Shown here piece after piece: positions 49,165-57,722 of a DNA stretch of 64,000 nucleotides. This stretch comes from Ktedonobacter robiniae. Its GTDB lineage: Bacteria > Chloroflexota > Ktedonobacteria > Ktedonobacterales > Ktedonobacteraceae. The position numbers were made by a program, and so were the translations under genes. The stretch's first letter is position 1. The number at the start of each line of letters is the position of its first letter. The notes below the pieces were generated by a model. That model was not told the origin of the DNA and did no database searches. It saw only the letters and a program-made list of their open reading frames with translations. The DNA is taken from the NCBI RefSeq assembly GCF_016587375.1, contig NZ_BNJG01000001.1:806001-870000 (forward strand), given 5' to 3'.

Positions 49165-49767
49165 CTATTCAAAATACAAATTTACCCATCCACAAACCTC
49201 ACACATGCCAATCAATACATTTGCATCTTTTGTAACTGAAGATAAACGGCGTGCGCAACGACAGATATAGCCGCGAAAGCGCGCAGGATTGCCCAGTACC
49301 AGGGTATAGGGCGCGACATCTTTTGTGACCACTGAGCCTGCCCCCACAAGCGCGAAGGTGCCGATTGTCACGCCACAGACTACGACCGCATTTGCCCCTA
49401 TCGATGCTCCATACTTGACAAGTGTCGGCGTAATCTCCCAATCCTCGCTCCCTTTAAGCTGGCCATCAGGTGTAATGGCCCTGGGATAGAGGTCATTGGT
49501 AAAACAGACGTGCGGGCCAATAAAGACGCCATCCTCTACTGTGACACCCTCAAAGAGCGAGACATGGTTCTGTATCTTGACCCGCGCCCCAATATGAACG
49601 TGGGATTCGACATAGACTCCTTTGCCAATATTGCACATTGCGCCAATAGTGGCGGAGGCTCGCACATGAGCATGGCGCCAGATGCGCGTTCCGGCACCAA
49701 TCTGCGCCCCCTCTTCGACCTCTGCTAGAGGATGGATATAGCTTGTTGCTGCGCTGCGCTCTTGCAT
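49165..49767 (-). CDS. Left-handed beta-helix N-acetyltransferase (WbpD/WlbB-like)
   Basis: A 200-residue hexapeptide-repeat acyltransferase. The ATG at 49767 follows AAGGAG. Repeats start at IHPLAEVEEGAQIGAGTRIW and continue through VYVESHVHIGARVKIQNHVS. Motifs FTNDLYPRAI and GASIGANAVVVCGVTIGTFA are typical of the UDP-3-amino-glucuronate N-acetyltransferase (WbpD, WlbB). The C-terminus ends in CRCARRLS...CEVCGW, a Cys pair pattern, as in relatives with a zinc ribbon. It transfers acetyl to the 3-amino group of a UDP-sugar. It is last in the three-gene block. Confidence 0.9.
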   Translation of the reverse strand: MQERSAATSYIHPLAEVEEGAQIGAGTRIWRHAHVRASATIGAMCNIGKGVYVESHVHIGARVKIQNHVSLFEGVTVEDGVFIGPHVCFTNDLYPRAITPDGQLKGSEDWEITPTLVKYGASIGANAVVVCGVTIGTFALVGAGSVVTKDVAPYTLVLGNPARFRGYICRCARRLSSVTKDANVLIGMCEVCGWVNLYFE

Positions 49768-49790
49768 ATCTTTGGCTCCTTCTGATCTCA

Positions 49791-49812
49791 TTCTCAGCAT
49801 CTGCGGTGCTTC
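49791..49812. repeat. Head module (GCATC-TGC-GGTGC)
   Basis: TTCTCAGCATCTGCGGTGCT, a more diverged copy with a wobble in the 5-bp stem, just before the 49821 hairpin. Confidence 0.55.
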
Positions 49813-49820
49813 ACAAAGGA

Positions 49821-49875
49821 GTAAGGGTATGTCATCGAGGGCAGGCTTTCCCTGCCCTCGATGACATACCCTTAC
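49821..49875. terminator. Long hairpin, 25-bp perfect arms, within the sugar cluster
   Basis: GTAAGGGTATGTCATCGAGG starts the left arm 49821-49845; the exact complement is 49851-49875, with a 5-base loop. It lies 3' of the dehydrogenase and before the acetyltransferase. Confidence 0.8.
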
Positions 49876-49932
49876 CCTGTTTCAAAAGTTTGCTTGGTGT
49901 CTTGTTAGACAAACTCTTGTACGAGGAAGATA

Positions 49933-50940
49933 CTATGCGGGTATAGTATCGGAAACCAGGGTGTGCAGTTGCTGATTTAAGGCATCCTGGGCCGCGGCCA
50001 GGACGCGTACGACGGAGAGGCCGACCTCGCCACTGGCACGTGGAGGCGTACCAGTGCGGATGGCACGAATAAAATCTTCACACTCCAGGCGTAGTGGCTC
50101 GATCCAATCGATATGCGGAATAGTAATCGCACCATGGCGATAGGACACCACAGGGTCGGCATTGACATCCGCGCCCTTGTTATAAATCTTGATCATCTCA
50201 GCGGGATTGGTATCGTCGTACACAACCATCCTGGCATCACCGATGACAGTTACCCGCCGCAGCTTGCAGGGGTGCAGCCAGCTCACATGGATATGCGCCG
50301 TCATCCCATCTGGGAAGCCAAGATCCAGGTGCGCGACGTCATGAATAGGTGGCAATAGGTGTGCGTTCGCCTGCACCTGGACCTGTTCAGGCAATTGACC
50401 AAACAGGTAGAGCAGGATTGAGACATCATGGGGGGCCAGGTCCCAGATGACATTAATATCGCGACGAAATAGGCCTAAATTGACACGTTCGGCCTCAACA
50501 CAATAGATCTTCCCCAATTCACCGCTCTGCACTAGCTTGCGCAGCTCGTTGACCGCGGGGCTATACTCAAAGGTATGCCCAACCATCAAGACCCGGTCTA
50601 CCTGGCGTGCTAGCGCGACCAGTTCTTCCGCTTCCGCAACGCTGGCCGTCAAGGGCTTTTCAACCAGGACGTGCTTGCCATGGAGCAGGGCCTGTTTGGC
50701 GAGTGCGTAGTGGGTCCGGACAGGTGTCGCGATGACGACAGCATCAACATCTGAACAGAGCAATTCCTCCACCTGGGATGTCACCTGGAGGCCTGGTTGT
50801 TGGCCCGCAAGCAGCGCTACCCGATGCTTATCCATATCGGCGACCGCAGTTACTGTGGCATGGGCGATACTATCCAGGTTACGGGCAATCTTTGGCCCCC
50901 AGTACCCCCAGCCAATGATGCCAAAACGTAAATCAGCCAT
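49933..50940 (-). CDS. Gfo/Idh/MocA-family oxidoreductase (WbpB/WlbA-like)
   Basis: A 335-residue NAD-dependent sugar dehydrogenase. The Rossmann start is RFGIIGWGYWGPKIARNLDS and the lysine signature is VLVEKPLTAS (EKP, residue ~97). MVGHTFEYSPAVNELRKL and DLAPHDVSILLYLFG are typical of UDP-GlcNAcA 3-dehydrogenases, which oxidise C3 before amination. Between the aminotransferase (56-base gap) and the acetyltransferase, so it is the first enzyme of the route to diacetamido uronic acids. Confidence 0.93.
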   Translation of the reverse strand: MADLRFGIIGWGYWGPKIARNLDSIAHATVTAVADMDKHRVALLAGQQPGLQVTSQVEELLCSDVDAVVIATPVRTHYALAKQALLHGKHVLVEKPLTASVAEAEELVALARQVDRVLMVGHTFEYSPAVNELRKLVQSGELGKIYCVEAERVNLGLFRRDINVIWDLAPHDVSILLYLFGQLPEQVQVQANAHLLPPIHDVAHLDLGFPDGMTAHIHVSWLHPCKLRRVTVIGDARMVVYDDTNPAEMIKIYNKGADVNADPVVSYRHGAITIPHIDWIEPLRLECEDFIRAIRTGTPPRASGEVGLSVVRVLAAAQDALNQQLHTLVSDTIPA

Positions 50941-50995
50941 ACGTCGCTTCTTTCTTTTTTATCCGTGCATTATAAAGGATATAAATGACTAACGT

Positions 50996-52123
50996 TTATT
51001 TTTGCGTTACACCGATCAAGAGCGCCTGCTTCACCGTCTCCACGACCAGATGCAGTTGTTCTTCAGTTAATTCGGGATACATAGGGAGTGAGACAATACG
51101 CTCGGCAGCATGCTCAGTCACGGGCAACATGCCGCGTGTATAGCCATAGTCTGAACAGGCAGGCTGCAAATGAATGGGCACCGGGTAGTGCACATTGGTT
51201 CCTATTCCGGCCTCTTCTAATGCCTTGCGGAAGGTATCACGCTGCTCCACCTGGATCACATAGTAGCAATAGACATGTGTGCCCCATGAGCAAACCTCGG
51301 GTACCTGCGGCACCACCGCGCGCAACCGCTGGGTGTAGAACTGAGCATGGGACTGGCGCGCCTGGTTCCACTGCTCAAGGTAGGGCATCTTTAAGAGCAG
51401 GACGGCCGCTTGCAATTCATCCAGGCGATAATTGCCCCCGATCACCTCGTGATGATAGCGTACACGCGAGCCATGGTCGCGCAGCATACATAATTTCTCC
51501 GCCAGGACGGGATCGCTGGTCGTACAGATGCCAGCCTCGCCAAAGGCTCCCAGGTTCTTACTGTAGTACAGGCTAAAGCAGCCTATATCACCAAAGCTAC
51601 CAACGCGCTGGCCCTGATAGGTCGCCCCGTGTGCCTGTGAGGCATCTTCAATGACGCGTAGCCCACGCGCTCGCGCAAACTCAAGGATAGGCCCCATCTC
51701 AGCCGCATGCCCATAGAGATGCACAGGCAGAATGGCGCGTGTGCGTTCTGTGCACACAGTCTCTAGCTGGCGCCAATCCATCAGGTAGGTCTGGGGATCC
51801 ACATCGATAAACACCGGCCTGGCCCCCACCAGGGCAATGGCCTCCACTGTGGCGATAAAGGTGTTGGAGACCGTGATGACCTCGTCGCCCGCTCCAATAT
51901 CGCAGGCACGCAGGGCCAGCACCAGCGCCTCCGTTCCCGAGGACACGCCTATGCCATAGCGACAGGCACAATACTCGGCGAACTGCTGCTCAAAAGCGCG
52001 AGTCTTCGGCCCCAGGAACAAGTGCATACTCTCCAACACTTCAGCAAAGGCCGCCATAATTTCAGGCTTCAAGCTCTGATACTGGGCACGTAGATCAACA
52101 AGAGGAACTTGTAAAGGTACCAC
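50996..52123 (-). CDS. DegT/DnrJ/EryC1/StrS sugar aminotransferase (WbpE-like)
   Basis: A 375-residue PLP-dependent aminotransferase with start GTG at 52123. Motifs are VDLRAQYQSLKPEIMAAFAE, GSGTEALVLALRA-type GTEALVLALRACDIGAGDEV, EDASQAHGATYQGQRVGSFG and the PLP lysine in SLYYSKNLGAFGEAG. It transfers an amino group from glutamate to the C3-keto sugar made by the dehydrogenase. It is first of the block and read away from the sugar transferase on the other strand. The three genes fit the WbpB-WbpE-WbpD path to UDP-2,3-diacetamido-uronic acid. Confidence 0.93.
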   Translation of the reverse strand: MVPLQVPLVDLRAQYQSLKPEIMAAFAEVLESMHLFLGPKTRAFEQQFAEYCACRYGIGVSSGTEALVLALRACDIGAGDEVITVSNTFIATVEAIALVGARPVFIDVDPQTYLMDWRQLETVCTERTRAILPVHLYGHAAEMGPILEFARARGLRVIEDASQAHGATYQGQRVGSFGDIGCFSLYYSKNLGAFGEAGICTTSDPVLAEKLCMLRDHGSRVRYHHEVIGGNYRLDELQAAVLLLKMPYLEQWNQARQSHAQFYTQRLRAVVPQVPEVCSWGTHVYCYYVIQVEQRDTFRKALEEAGIGTNVHYPVPIHLQPACSDYGYTRGMLPVTEHAAERIVSLPMYPELTEEQLHLVVETVKQALLIGVTQK

Positions 52124-52420
52124 TCCCTCAGCACTCCTTCTCTAAAAATGAAGCTCAGCCTCGCAGCGAGCAGAAAGACAACTTTACTAGTCAGGATAGT
52201 ACCATGCGAGAGTGACCGGCTGATACTCGTTGTGGTAGAGGTTAGGTGAAACTTTGTCAGCGGAGTGGAGAACGTGTAGCTAGCCAAAAGGTTCTAAAGA
52301 GATTCCATTCTGCCATATCACAGCACATCATTTTACCTCAATTTCCCCCTTTCTAGACGGGCCGCTACCAGTTTTCTATACTCATCCGTACCGGTTCTAC
52401 ACCCTCATACCGTACCATTG

Positions 52421-52441
52421 AGGCAGTATTACATACTGCCT
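52421..52441 (+). promoter_or_regulatory. Small hairpin upstream of the sugar transferase gene
   Basis: AGGCAGTAT and ATACTGCCT (52421-52429, 52433-52441) with a TAC loop. It may be an operator or a leader stem. Confidence 0.4.
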
Positions 52442-52446
52442 ATTTA

Positions 52447-52493
52447 GGAAACCTGAGCGCGAAGCGCTAGCCGCGAGAGCGGCGTTGGTTTCC
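52447..52493 (+). ncRNA. Branched element in the leader of the sugar transferase gene
   Basis: GGAAACC (52447-52453) pairs with GGTTTCC (52487-52493). Between them lie AGCGC-GAA-GCGCT and GCCGC-GAGA-GCGGC. The design is a three-way junction like that at 24102 upstream of hppA. It sits 60 bases before the start codon. Confidence 0.45.
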
Positions 52494-52555
52494 ATACAAG
52501 AGGACAGTTGAGGTTACGAGGAATTCCTCGTATGAGTCTTCGGGGAGGAATAGCC

Positions 52556-53239
52556 ATGGCTGTTCAAGCACAAGCGACCCAGATCCAGCAAGACCTGGCG
52601 TTCAGTAGAAGCTACCTGCGCTACAAACGCCTGCTTGACATCGCGTTTACGCTTCTCATCGGCCCCTTTGTCTTGCTCGTGTGTCTCCTGGTCGCGCTCT
52701 GCGTTCGACTTGATTCACAAGGCCCGGTGTTCTTTCGCCAGAAGCGGGTGGGGCAAAACGGAAAAACCTTTGAGATGCTCAAGTTTCGTTCGATGTATAC
52801 CAACAATGACCCCAGGCTCCATATCGAAAAGATTCAGCAGTATATGCGTGGCGAAAAGCTGAGTGAGGAGGCTAGTGAGGGCATGGCCTATAAGATCCAC
52901 AAGGATCCCCGAATTACGAGGGTGGGCCGCATTATTCGCAAATTGAGTTTTGACGAGTTGCCACAATTCTGGAATGTCTTGCGAGGCGAGATGACACTGG
53001 TGGGGCCTCGCCCACCTCTATCCTATGAAGTAGAGATATACAAAGAGAGCGACTGGCTACGCCTCAGCGGCAAACCCGGCCTGACCGGAACCTGGCAGGT
53101 CTATGGTCGCTCGCGTGTGACCTTCCAGCAGATGGTTGAGATGGATATCGCGTATCTGCACCAGCAATCGCTCTGGCTCGACCTCAAGCTCATCGTCCTG
53201 ACAGTACCCGTCATGCTCCTGGCCCGTGGTGGCGGTTGA
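52556..53239 (+). CDS. Bacterial sugar transferase (undecaprenyl-phosphate glycosyl-1-phosphate transferase)
   Basis: A 227-residue phosphoglycosyl transferase of the WcaJ/PglC class without an extra membrane domain. The ATG at 52556 has GGGAGGAA close upstream. [20 protein letters not shown] is the re-entrant helix, followed by [20 protein letters not shown] and the catalytic FRSMYT region, [20 protein letters not shown] and [13 protein letters not shown]. It transfers a sugar phosphate from UDP-sugar to undecaprenyl phosphate, the first lipid-linked step of surface polysaccharide synthesis. It is divergent from the aminotransferase block, suggesting one pathway. Confidence 0.95.
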   Translation: MAVQAQATQIQQDLAFSRSYLRYKRLLDIAFTLLIGPFVLLVCLLVALCVRLDSQGPVFFRQKRVGQNGKTFEMLKFRSMYTNNDPRLHIEKIQQYMRGEKLSEEASEGMAYKIHKDPRITRVGRIIRKLSFDELPQFWNVLRGEMTLVGPRPPLSYEVEIYKESDWLRLSGKPGLTGTWQVYGRSRVTFQQMVEMDIAYLHQQSLWLDLKLIVLTVPVMLLARGGG

Positions 53240-53244
53240 GATTT

Positions 53245-53306
53245 TGCCTATATAGAGATAAAAAGCACAGGACCATGGTCCTGTGCTTTTTATCTCTATA
53301 TAGGCA
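53245..53306. terminator. 62-bp perfect palindrome between convergent genes
   Basis: TGCCTATATAGAGATAAAAA starts a 31-base arm (53245-53275) whose complement runs 53276-53306, with no spacer. It contains AAAAA and TTTTT runs so it can terminate both strands. Five bases after the sugar transferase stop. Confidence 0.85.
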
Positions 53307-53330
53307 TTGAAGGATATGAGGCACAACCCT

Positions 53331-54071
53331 CTAGATGGAGAGCGCGCGTAAGGCCTTCCCGCTCTCTACAGGTGTCTTCTGTTCCTCGTTACGGCGGATC
53401 AGGGTATAGCCTACACCGGGAACGGTCAATATATAGCGTGGATCGCTGGGACTGGGTTCAATCTTCTGGCGCAGGTGACGAATATGCGCTTTGATGAGAC
53501 AGGCATCACCATCGCCATCGTAGCCCCAGACATGAGTGACAATCTGATTTGCGGTGCAGACATCATTTGCATTGATCGCTAGCAGGTGTAATAGTTTGCT
53601 CTCAGTCGGGGTCAGGCGCACCAGTTTGCCATGAACACTCACCTCATTATGCAACGAATCGACACGAAGAGGGCCTACTGTGACCACAGAGGAGGGGCGA
53701 CGCTCCAGCGTAGAGCGAGCGCGACGACTCACCGCGCGAATCCTGGCCAGCAATTGTGCCGGGAAAAACGGCTTGCGTAAATAATCGTCCGCCCCCGACT
53801 CAAGGCAACGCACCTCGTCCTGTACCTCTTTACTATCGGTTAACACCAGCACCAGTGCATCGTGCTTGGCGCGTAAATCGCGACACATTTCCAGCACATT
53901 CCCCCCCTTCAACATAGGATCAATGATTACCAGATCGGGACGTTGTTCGAGCCATTCACTTCGGGCTCGCTCACTATTATAGGCTCTGTATACTTCATAC
54001 CCCAGAGTTTTTAGCCAGCTTGTGAGCATTTCCACCAAATCACGGTCACTGTCGATGACCAGCAATTTCAT
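53331..54071 (-). CDS. OmpR-family response regulator (orphan)
   Basis: A 246-residue regulator. The ATG at 54071 follows GGGAGG; the longer open frame upstream is not used. The receiver domain (about 1-115) begins LLVIDSDRDLVEMLTSWLK, with the phosphoacceptor Asp in LVIIDPMLKGG and the lysine in DDYLRKPF. The C-terminal winged helix (about 140-230) includes RLTPTESKLLHLLAINANDV and the AHIRHLRQKIEPSPSDPRYI end. No histidine kinase gene is adjacent, so it is either orphan or served from elsewhere. An AT-rich 950-base region lies upstream. Confidence 0.93.
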   Translation of the reverse strand: MKLLVIDSDRDLVEMLTSWLKTLGYEVYRAYNSERARSEWLEQRPDLVIIDPMLKGGNVLEMCRDLRAKHDALVLVLTDSKEVQDEVRCLESGADDYLRKPFFPAQLLARIRAVSRRARSTLERRPSSVVTVGPLRVDSLHNEVSVHGKLVRLTPTESKLLHLLAINANDVCTANQIVTHVWGYDGDGDACLIKAHIRHLRQKIEPSPSDPRYILTVPGVGYTLIRRNEEQKTPVESGKALRALSI

Positions 54072-55029
54072 ATGTCTCCTCCCCTGATAGACATAACACA
54101 TCCGCATATTGCGAGTAGTTGCCCAATGAGTACCTGTCTCCCTTCTATGACCGCTTCTCATGCCATACAAGATCGTATCGATTGACGACAGGATATTTGA
54201 AATTCTCACCTGACACACAAAAGCAAAAAATTGTCTTCATCCCTCACATCCTTGTAGAAATTTTTGCGCAGAACGTTTCAAGTGCTTTGGCATAAACATA
54301 GCGAGGCTCGCTTCTCTTACAGTCTCCCCAAGACATGCAAACAAAGAAATAATTGTCCTGCGTCAAGGAATATTCCTTTTTATACGTGCAGGACTCGCCA
54401 GGGTAGAAACAAGCCACCCCCATAAGCGTTGCTTATGGCTTTGCAAGAGGAGGACATGTACCTAAAAGTATCAAGATAGCAAGCTTAAACTAAGCAACGC
54501 ACGACAACGCCTGACATACATAAAAACAATAAGATACAATATACAAGATTTTAAATCTATTGTGCCAAAACCAACCATTATCCGCCTTCACACAAACACA
54601 GCCATTATTTTAGCATATTTTTCGCTCTATGGCAGGCAAAGCAGGACACAATCACAAAAACATGTTTTTGCACTGCCCCTAGCTTCTTTGCACTTCCTAA
54701 ATCTTAGACGCTTCCTCCACATTTTTTTGGGGCACTAAATGACTGGTTATTCTAGAGAGACATCTTCTAGCAGCAAAGCATTCGGGGAGAATACAAACTG
54801 ATCAATAAAAAGCTTCTTTCGTGCAGCACACATAAAGAGGGACATTGGGCGTGTTCTCTTTGAGGGAGTTGCTCTAAAAATTGAAGCAGAGGCAAGATGT
54901 CTTAACAAAAGTGTAAAGACATCTTGATTGGCGGGGGAAGAGATAGACAGGCTAGTAGGTCGCAAGCCGCGCAAGGAACCTGCGGGCCTGACAAATAACG
55001 TAAAAAGCGCTAGTACTTGTTAGCACTTG
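54072..55029. other. Long AT-rich intergenic region with several palindromes
   Basis: About 960 bases without a supported gene. Palindromes: AAGGAATATTCCTT (54365-54378), CCATAAGC-gtt-GCTTATGG (54420-54438), CAAAAACATGTTTTTG (54655-54670) and an 11-bp stem CAAGATGTCTT/AAGACATCTTG (54893-54926). It could contain regulator sites for the response regulator or a small RNA; no promoter could be fixed. Confidence 0.5.
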
Positions 55030-55476
55030 TTAATAACTGGTGGCGAGCAAACCAACACAAATGCCCAGTAATCCACCGACAAAAACCTGGATCGGGGTAT
55101 GCCCAATCAGTTCACGTAAACGTTTTTCCGCGAAGGGATGCCCCTGAAAGGCTTCATCAATCATCTGATTTAAAATACGCGCCTGAATACTTACTGCACG
55201 ACGCACGCCTGCCGCGTCATACATCACGATACCTGCCAGGACGGCTGCGACGGCAAAAGCTGGCGAACTGATACCCATCACACGGCCCACAGCGGTAGCC
55301 AGCCCGGTCACCAGGGCGGAATGCGAACTTGGCATACCACCAGAAGAAACGAGACGGCTCAGCACCAGGCGGCGTTCTTTAATAATCTCGCCCACCGTCT
55401 TACTTACCTGGGCAAGCGCCCAGGCTAATACCGAAGCCAGAAGCACATGATTGTCTAAAAGCGTGTCACTAACCAT
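55030..55476 (-). CDS. Divergent PAP2 family membrane protein (DUF212)
   Basis: A 148-residue membrane protein with about four helices. LSRLVSSGGMPSSHSALVTG and the ending IGHTPIQVFVGGLLG are the acid phosphatase-like motifs of the DUF212 (divergent PAP2) group. Phosphatase substrates are unknown, perhaps lipid diphosphates. It is the last gene of the aro-efp-xse operon, 23 bases behind xseB. Confidence 0.9.
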   Translation of the reverse strand: MVSDTLLDNHVLLASVLAWALAQVSKTVGEIIKERRLVLSRLVSSGGMPSSHSALVTGLATAVGRVMGISSPAFAVAAVLAGIVMYDAAGVRRAVSIQARILNQMIDEAFQGHPFAEKRLRELIGHTPIQVFVGGLLGICVGLLATSY

Positions 55477-55499
55477 AAATTAAAAGAGCTTCTCCCCTC

Positions 55500-55721
55500 T
55501 TACAGGTCCAATGATTGCAAGGACAACGCGCCCTCACTATCCACTTGCAGTTGTTGTACCGTTAACTCAGCCTTCTGTAAAAGTTCATTACAGTACTGAA
55601 CAAGCGTCACGCCCTCCTGATAAGAGCTGAGTGCCTGCTCTAAGGAAACCTGTCCATCTTTCAGGGCTGCAACCGTAGCTTCTAGCTTGGCAAAAGCCTC
55701 TTCAAACGATAATGCTTCCAT
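55500..55721 (-). CDS. xseB: Exodeoxyribonuclease VII small subunit
   Basis: A 73-residue helical subunit. The ATG at 55721 has GGAAG upstream; a longer in-frame start lies upstream in the xseA 3' region and is not used. FEEAFAKLEATVAALKDGQV and LEQALSSYQEGVTLVQYCNE match the XseB coiled coil. It forms a complex with XseA to degrade single-stranded DNA. Confidence 0.92.
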   Translation of the reverse strand: MEALSFEEAFAKLEATVAALKDGQVSLEQALSSYQEGVTLVQYCNELLQKAELTVQQLQVDSEGALSLQSLDL

Positions 55722-55807
55722 GACCTTCTTCCTTCCCCACAAAACAATGGTAGAAAATACCTGACTGCTACCAGGCAAAACAGCAATGCAGCATATGGCA
55801 AGGGCTC

Positions 55808-57037
55808 TTATCCCAGTTCTTCGCGTACAGACACAGGAATGCTGCCGTCCTGCACCTGAATACGCAAGGCATCCCCGGCCTGTACCTGCTTCACGCTTGT
55901 TATCAGCCGCTGGTCTGGCTCATGCCTGACCACCGCATAGCCACGTGCAATCGTCAAGAGCGGACTTAACGCGTGCAGTTGCAAGGTTTGTCCGCTGAGG
56001 CGCTCCGCGCGTATGCTCAACAGGTGGCGCATATGCGTCTGCATGCGCTCACTGGCCTCGTCCAACTGCTGACGATAGTTATTGATCTGTCCAACGGGAC
56101 TCTTATGCTCAAGTTGATACTGGAGATCGGCGACCTGGGTCGCAAGCTCTTCCAGGCGTTCTTCCATCAGCGAGCCAAGCTCTTGCTGACAATCAAGCAA
56201 GTCAATGCGCCAATCCTCGATGTTGGGGACCGCGGCGGTCGCGGCAGCGGTTGGCGTCGATGCGCGCAAATCAGCGACAAAGTCAGCCAGGGTAAAGTCT
56301 GTTTCATGGCCAACACCACTAATCACAGGGATACTTGAGCGTGCAATGGCGCGCACCACGACCTCTTCGTTAAAGGCCCACAGCTCTTCGATGGAACCGC
56401 CGCCACGCCCGGCAATGATAACCTCTGCCTCCCCGTGCTCATTCAACGCATCGAGGGCGGCGGCAATAGAGGCAGGGGCTTCACTTCCCTGAACCTGTGC
56501 TGGGGCAAGAATCACACGCGCAAGAGGGTAGCGCTGGCGCAAGACGCGCAACATATCGCGCAGGGCCGCAGCCTGCGGCGAAGTAACAATCCCAATAACT
56601 TCCGGGCGCTCGGGCAGCACTCGCTTTCGCTCTTCCGCGAAGAGTCCTTCCGCCTCCAGGCGCGCTTTCAAGCGTTCCAGGCGCTCAAAGAGGGCGCCTA
56701 CACCCAGAGGTTCGGCGTTCTCCACATAGAGTTGCAGCTTGCCGTCACGTTCATAGAATGAAATACGTCCATTCAGGGCGATTCCCATGCCATCGCGTAG
56801 CGTGGGAGCGGATGAACGCAGACGGGACTGCTTAAAGAAGACGCAGTTGAGCTGCGCTCCACTGTCCTTGAGGGTAAAATAACAATGACCGGAGGGGTAG
56901 GTCTTGCAATTGGAGACTTCGCCATACACCCGGACATCTTGTAGCATGTCATTGGTCTCAAGCCACTCTCGCAGGAAGACCGAGAGGGCCGAGACACTGA
57001 TGGCTTCATTAAAGCCTGGAAGATGCATGGCGGTCAT
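55808..57037 (-). CDS. xseA: Exodeoxyribonuclease VII large subunit
   Basis: A 409-residue nuclease subunit. The N-terminal OB fold (about 1-110) includes ISVSALSVFLREWLETND and YGEVSNCKTYPSGHCYFTLK. The core has GIVTSPQAAALRDMLRVLRQ, IAGRGGGSIEELWAFNEEVV and GHETDFTLADFVADLRASTP. It hydrolyses single-stranded DNA to oligonucleotides in mismatch repair and recombination. The ATG is 6 bases after the stop of the accB-like gene, so the two are coupled. It is followed by xseB after 86 bases. Confidence 0.95.
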   Translation of the reverse strand: MTAMHLPGFNEAISVSALSVFLREWLETNDMLQDVRVYGEVSNCKTYPSGHCYFTLKDSGAQLNCVFFKQSRLRSSAPTLRDGMGIALNGRISFYERDGKLQLYVENAEPLGVGALFERLERLKARLEAEGLFAEERKRVLPERPEVIGIVTSPQAAALRDMLRVLRQRYPLARVILAPAQVQGSEAPASIAAALDALNEHGEAEVIIAGRGGGSIEELWAFNEEVVVRAIARSSIPVISGVGHETDFTLADFVADLRASTPTAAATAAVPNIEDWRIDLLDCQQELGSLMEERLEELATQVADLQYQLEHKSPVGQINNYRQQLDEASERMQTHMRHLLSIRAERLSGQTLQLHALSPLLTIARGYAVVRHEPDQRLITSVKQVQAGDALRIQVQDGSIPVSVREELG

Positions 57038-57043
57038 ACCCTG

Positions 57044-57553
57044 CTATGCCTCCTCAGCCGTTTCAAGCGTCATCAAAGCCTGTCCATACTCCACAGGCTG
57101 GCCATCTTCCACGAGAAGCTCTAGCACACGGCCGGCAGCGCTCGCCTCAATTTCGTAGAGGACGTTGAGGGACTGAATTGAGCCAACCAGTTGTCCGACT
57201 TTGACTTTATCGCCCGCGGCAACCAGGGCTTTCCCTTTCGGCTTGGCCCAGGTGTGGAAAATTCCTACCAGCGGCGCGGTAACAGTATGCTGTGAGGGTG
57301 CAGACACCGAGGAGTCAGCCACTTCAACCACTGGCTCGCTAACACTGATCGCGGCATTCTCTCCAGCCCTGGCCTTGCGTAAGACCAGGCGCGTTCCCGT
57401 CCCGCTATGCTTGACTTCAATTTCGGAAACGTCGCTTTTATCAAGCACTTTAACCAGGTGGGTCAGGTGTTCAATGCTCATCTGCTCCGTCTCTTGCTGC
57501 ACTTCCTCTGGAAGTCTCTCTAATTGAGAGGAAGCACGTCTGCTGCCATCCAT
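57044..57553 (-). CDS. accB: Biotin carboxyl carrier (AccB)-like protein lacking the biotinyl lysine
   Basis: A 169-residue protein with the usual AccB order: an N-terminal helix, a Ser/Ala-rich linker and a C-terminal biotinyl domain (about 95-168; VTAPLVGIFHTWAKPKGKAL, KVKVGQLVGSIQSLNVLYEI). In AccB the sequence is EAMKLMNEIEA, with Lys as the biotinylation site; here it is QSLNVLYEIEA, with Asn (AAC) at that position. Thus it cannot carry biotin in the normal way. The second of two in-frame ATGs is preferred since GGGAG lies 7 bases before it. No accC follows; xseA is next, 6 bases away. It may be a decoy, a lipoyl-like carrier, or a diverged scaffold. Confidence 0.85.
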   Translation of the reverse strand: MDGSRRASSQLERLPEEVQQETEQMSIEHLTHLVKVLDKSDVSEIEVKHSGTGTRLVLRKARAGENAAISVSEPVVEVADSSVSAPSQHTVTAPLVGIFHTWAKPKGKALVAAGDKVKVGQLVGSIQSLNVLYEIEASAAGRVLELLVEDGQPVEYGQALMTLETAEEA

Positions 57554-57722
57554 AGTCATACTCCCATACTACATTTATAAATGCTTAGTGAGCCAGATGC
57601 AGGCGCCTCGATTGCCAATGGGTACGCGACGTCCCCTATGCTCACTCACTTCAGTTTCCAGGCATGCGCTGGCCTCTCCCTATCTACGGGGATCGTGTCA
57701 GAGATAGACCAGCAGAGCCGTT

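Larger units (their letters stand above)
52124..52555. other. Divergent interval with structured elements
   Basis: About 430 bases between the aminotransferase and the sugar transferase. It holds a 9-bp/3-base-loop hairpin (52421-52441) and the branched element at 52447-52493. No ORF is supported; promoters are probably here but not firmly placed. Confidence 0.5.

Noticed and set aside
54747..54974. 75-codon minus-strand frame in the large intergenic gap
   Set aside because: No ribosome site, unusual amino-acid make-up, and it spans the 54893 hairpin; not supported as a gene.
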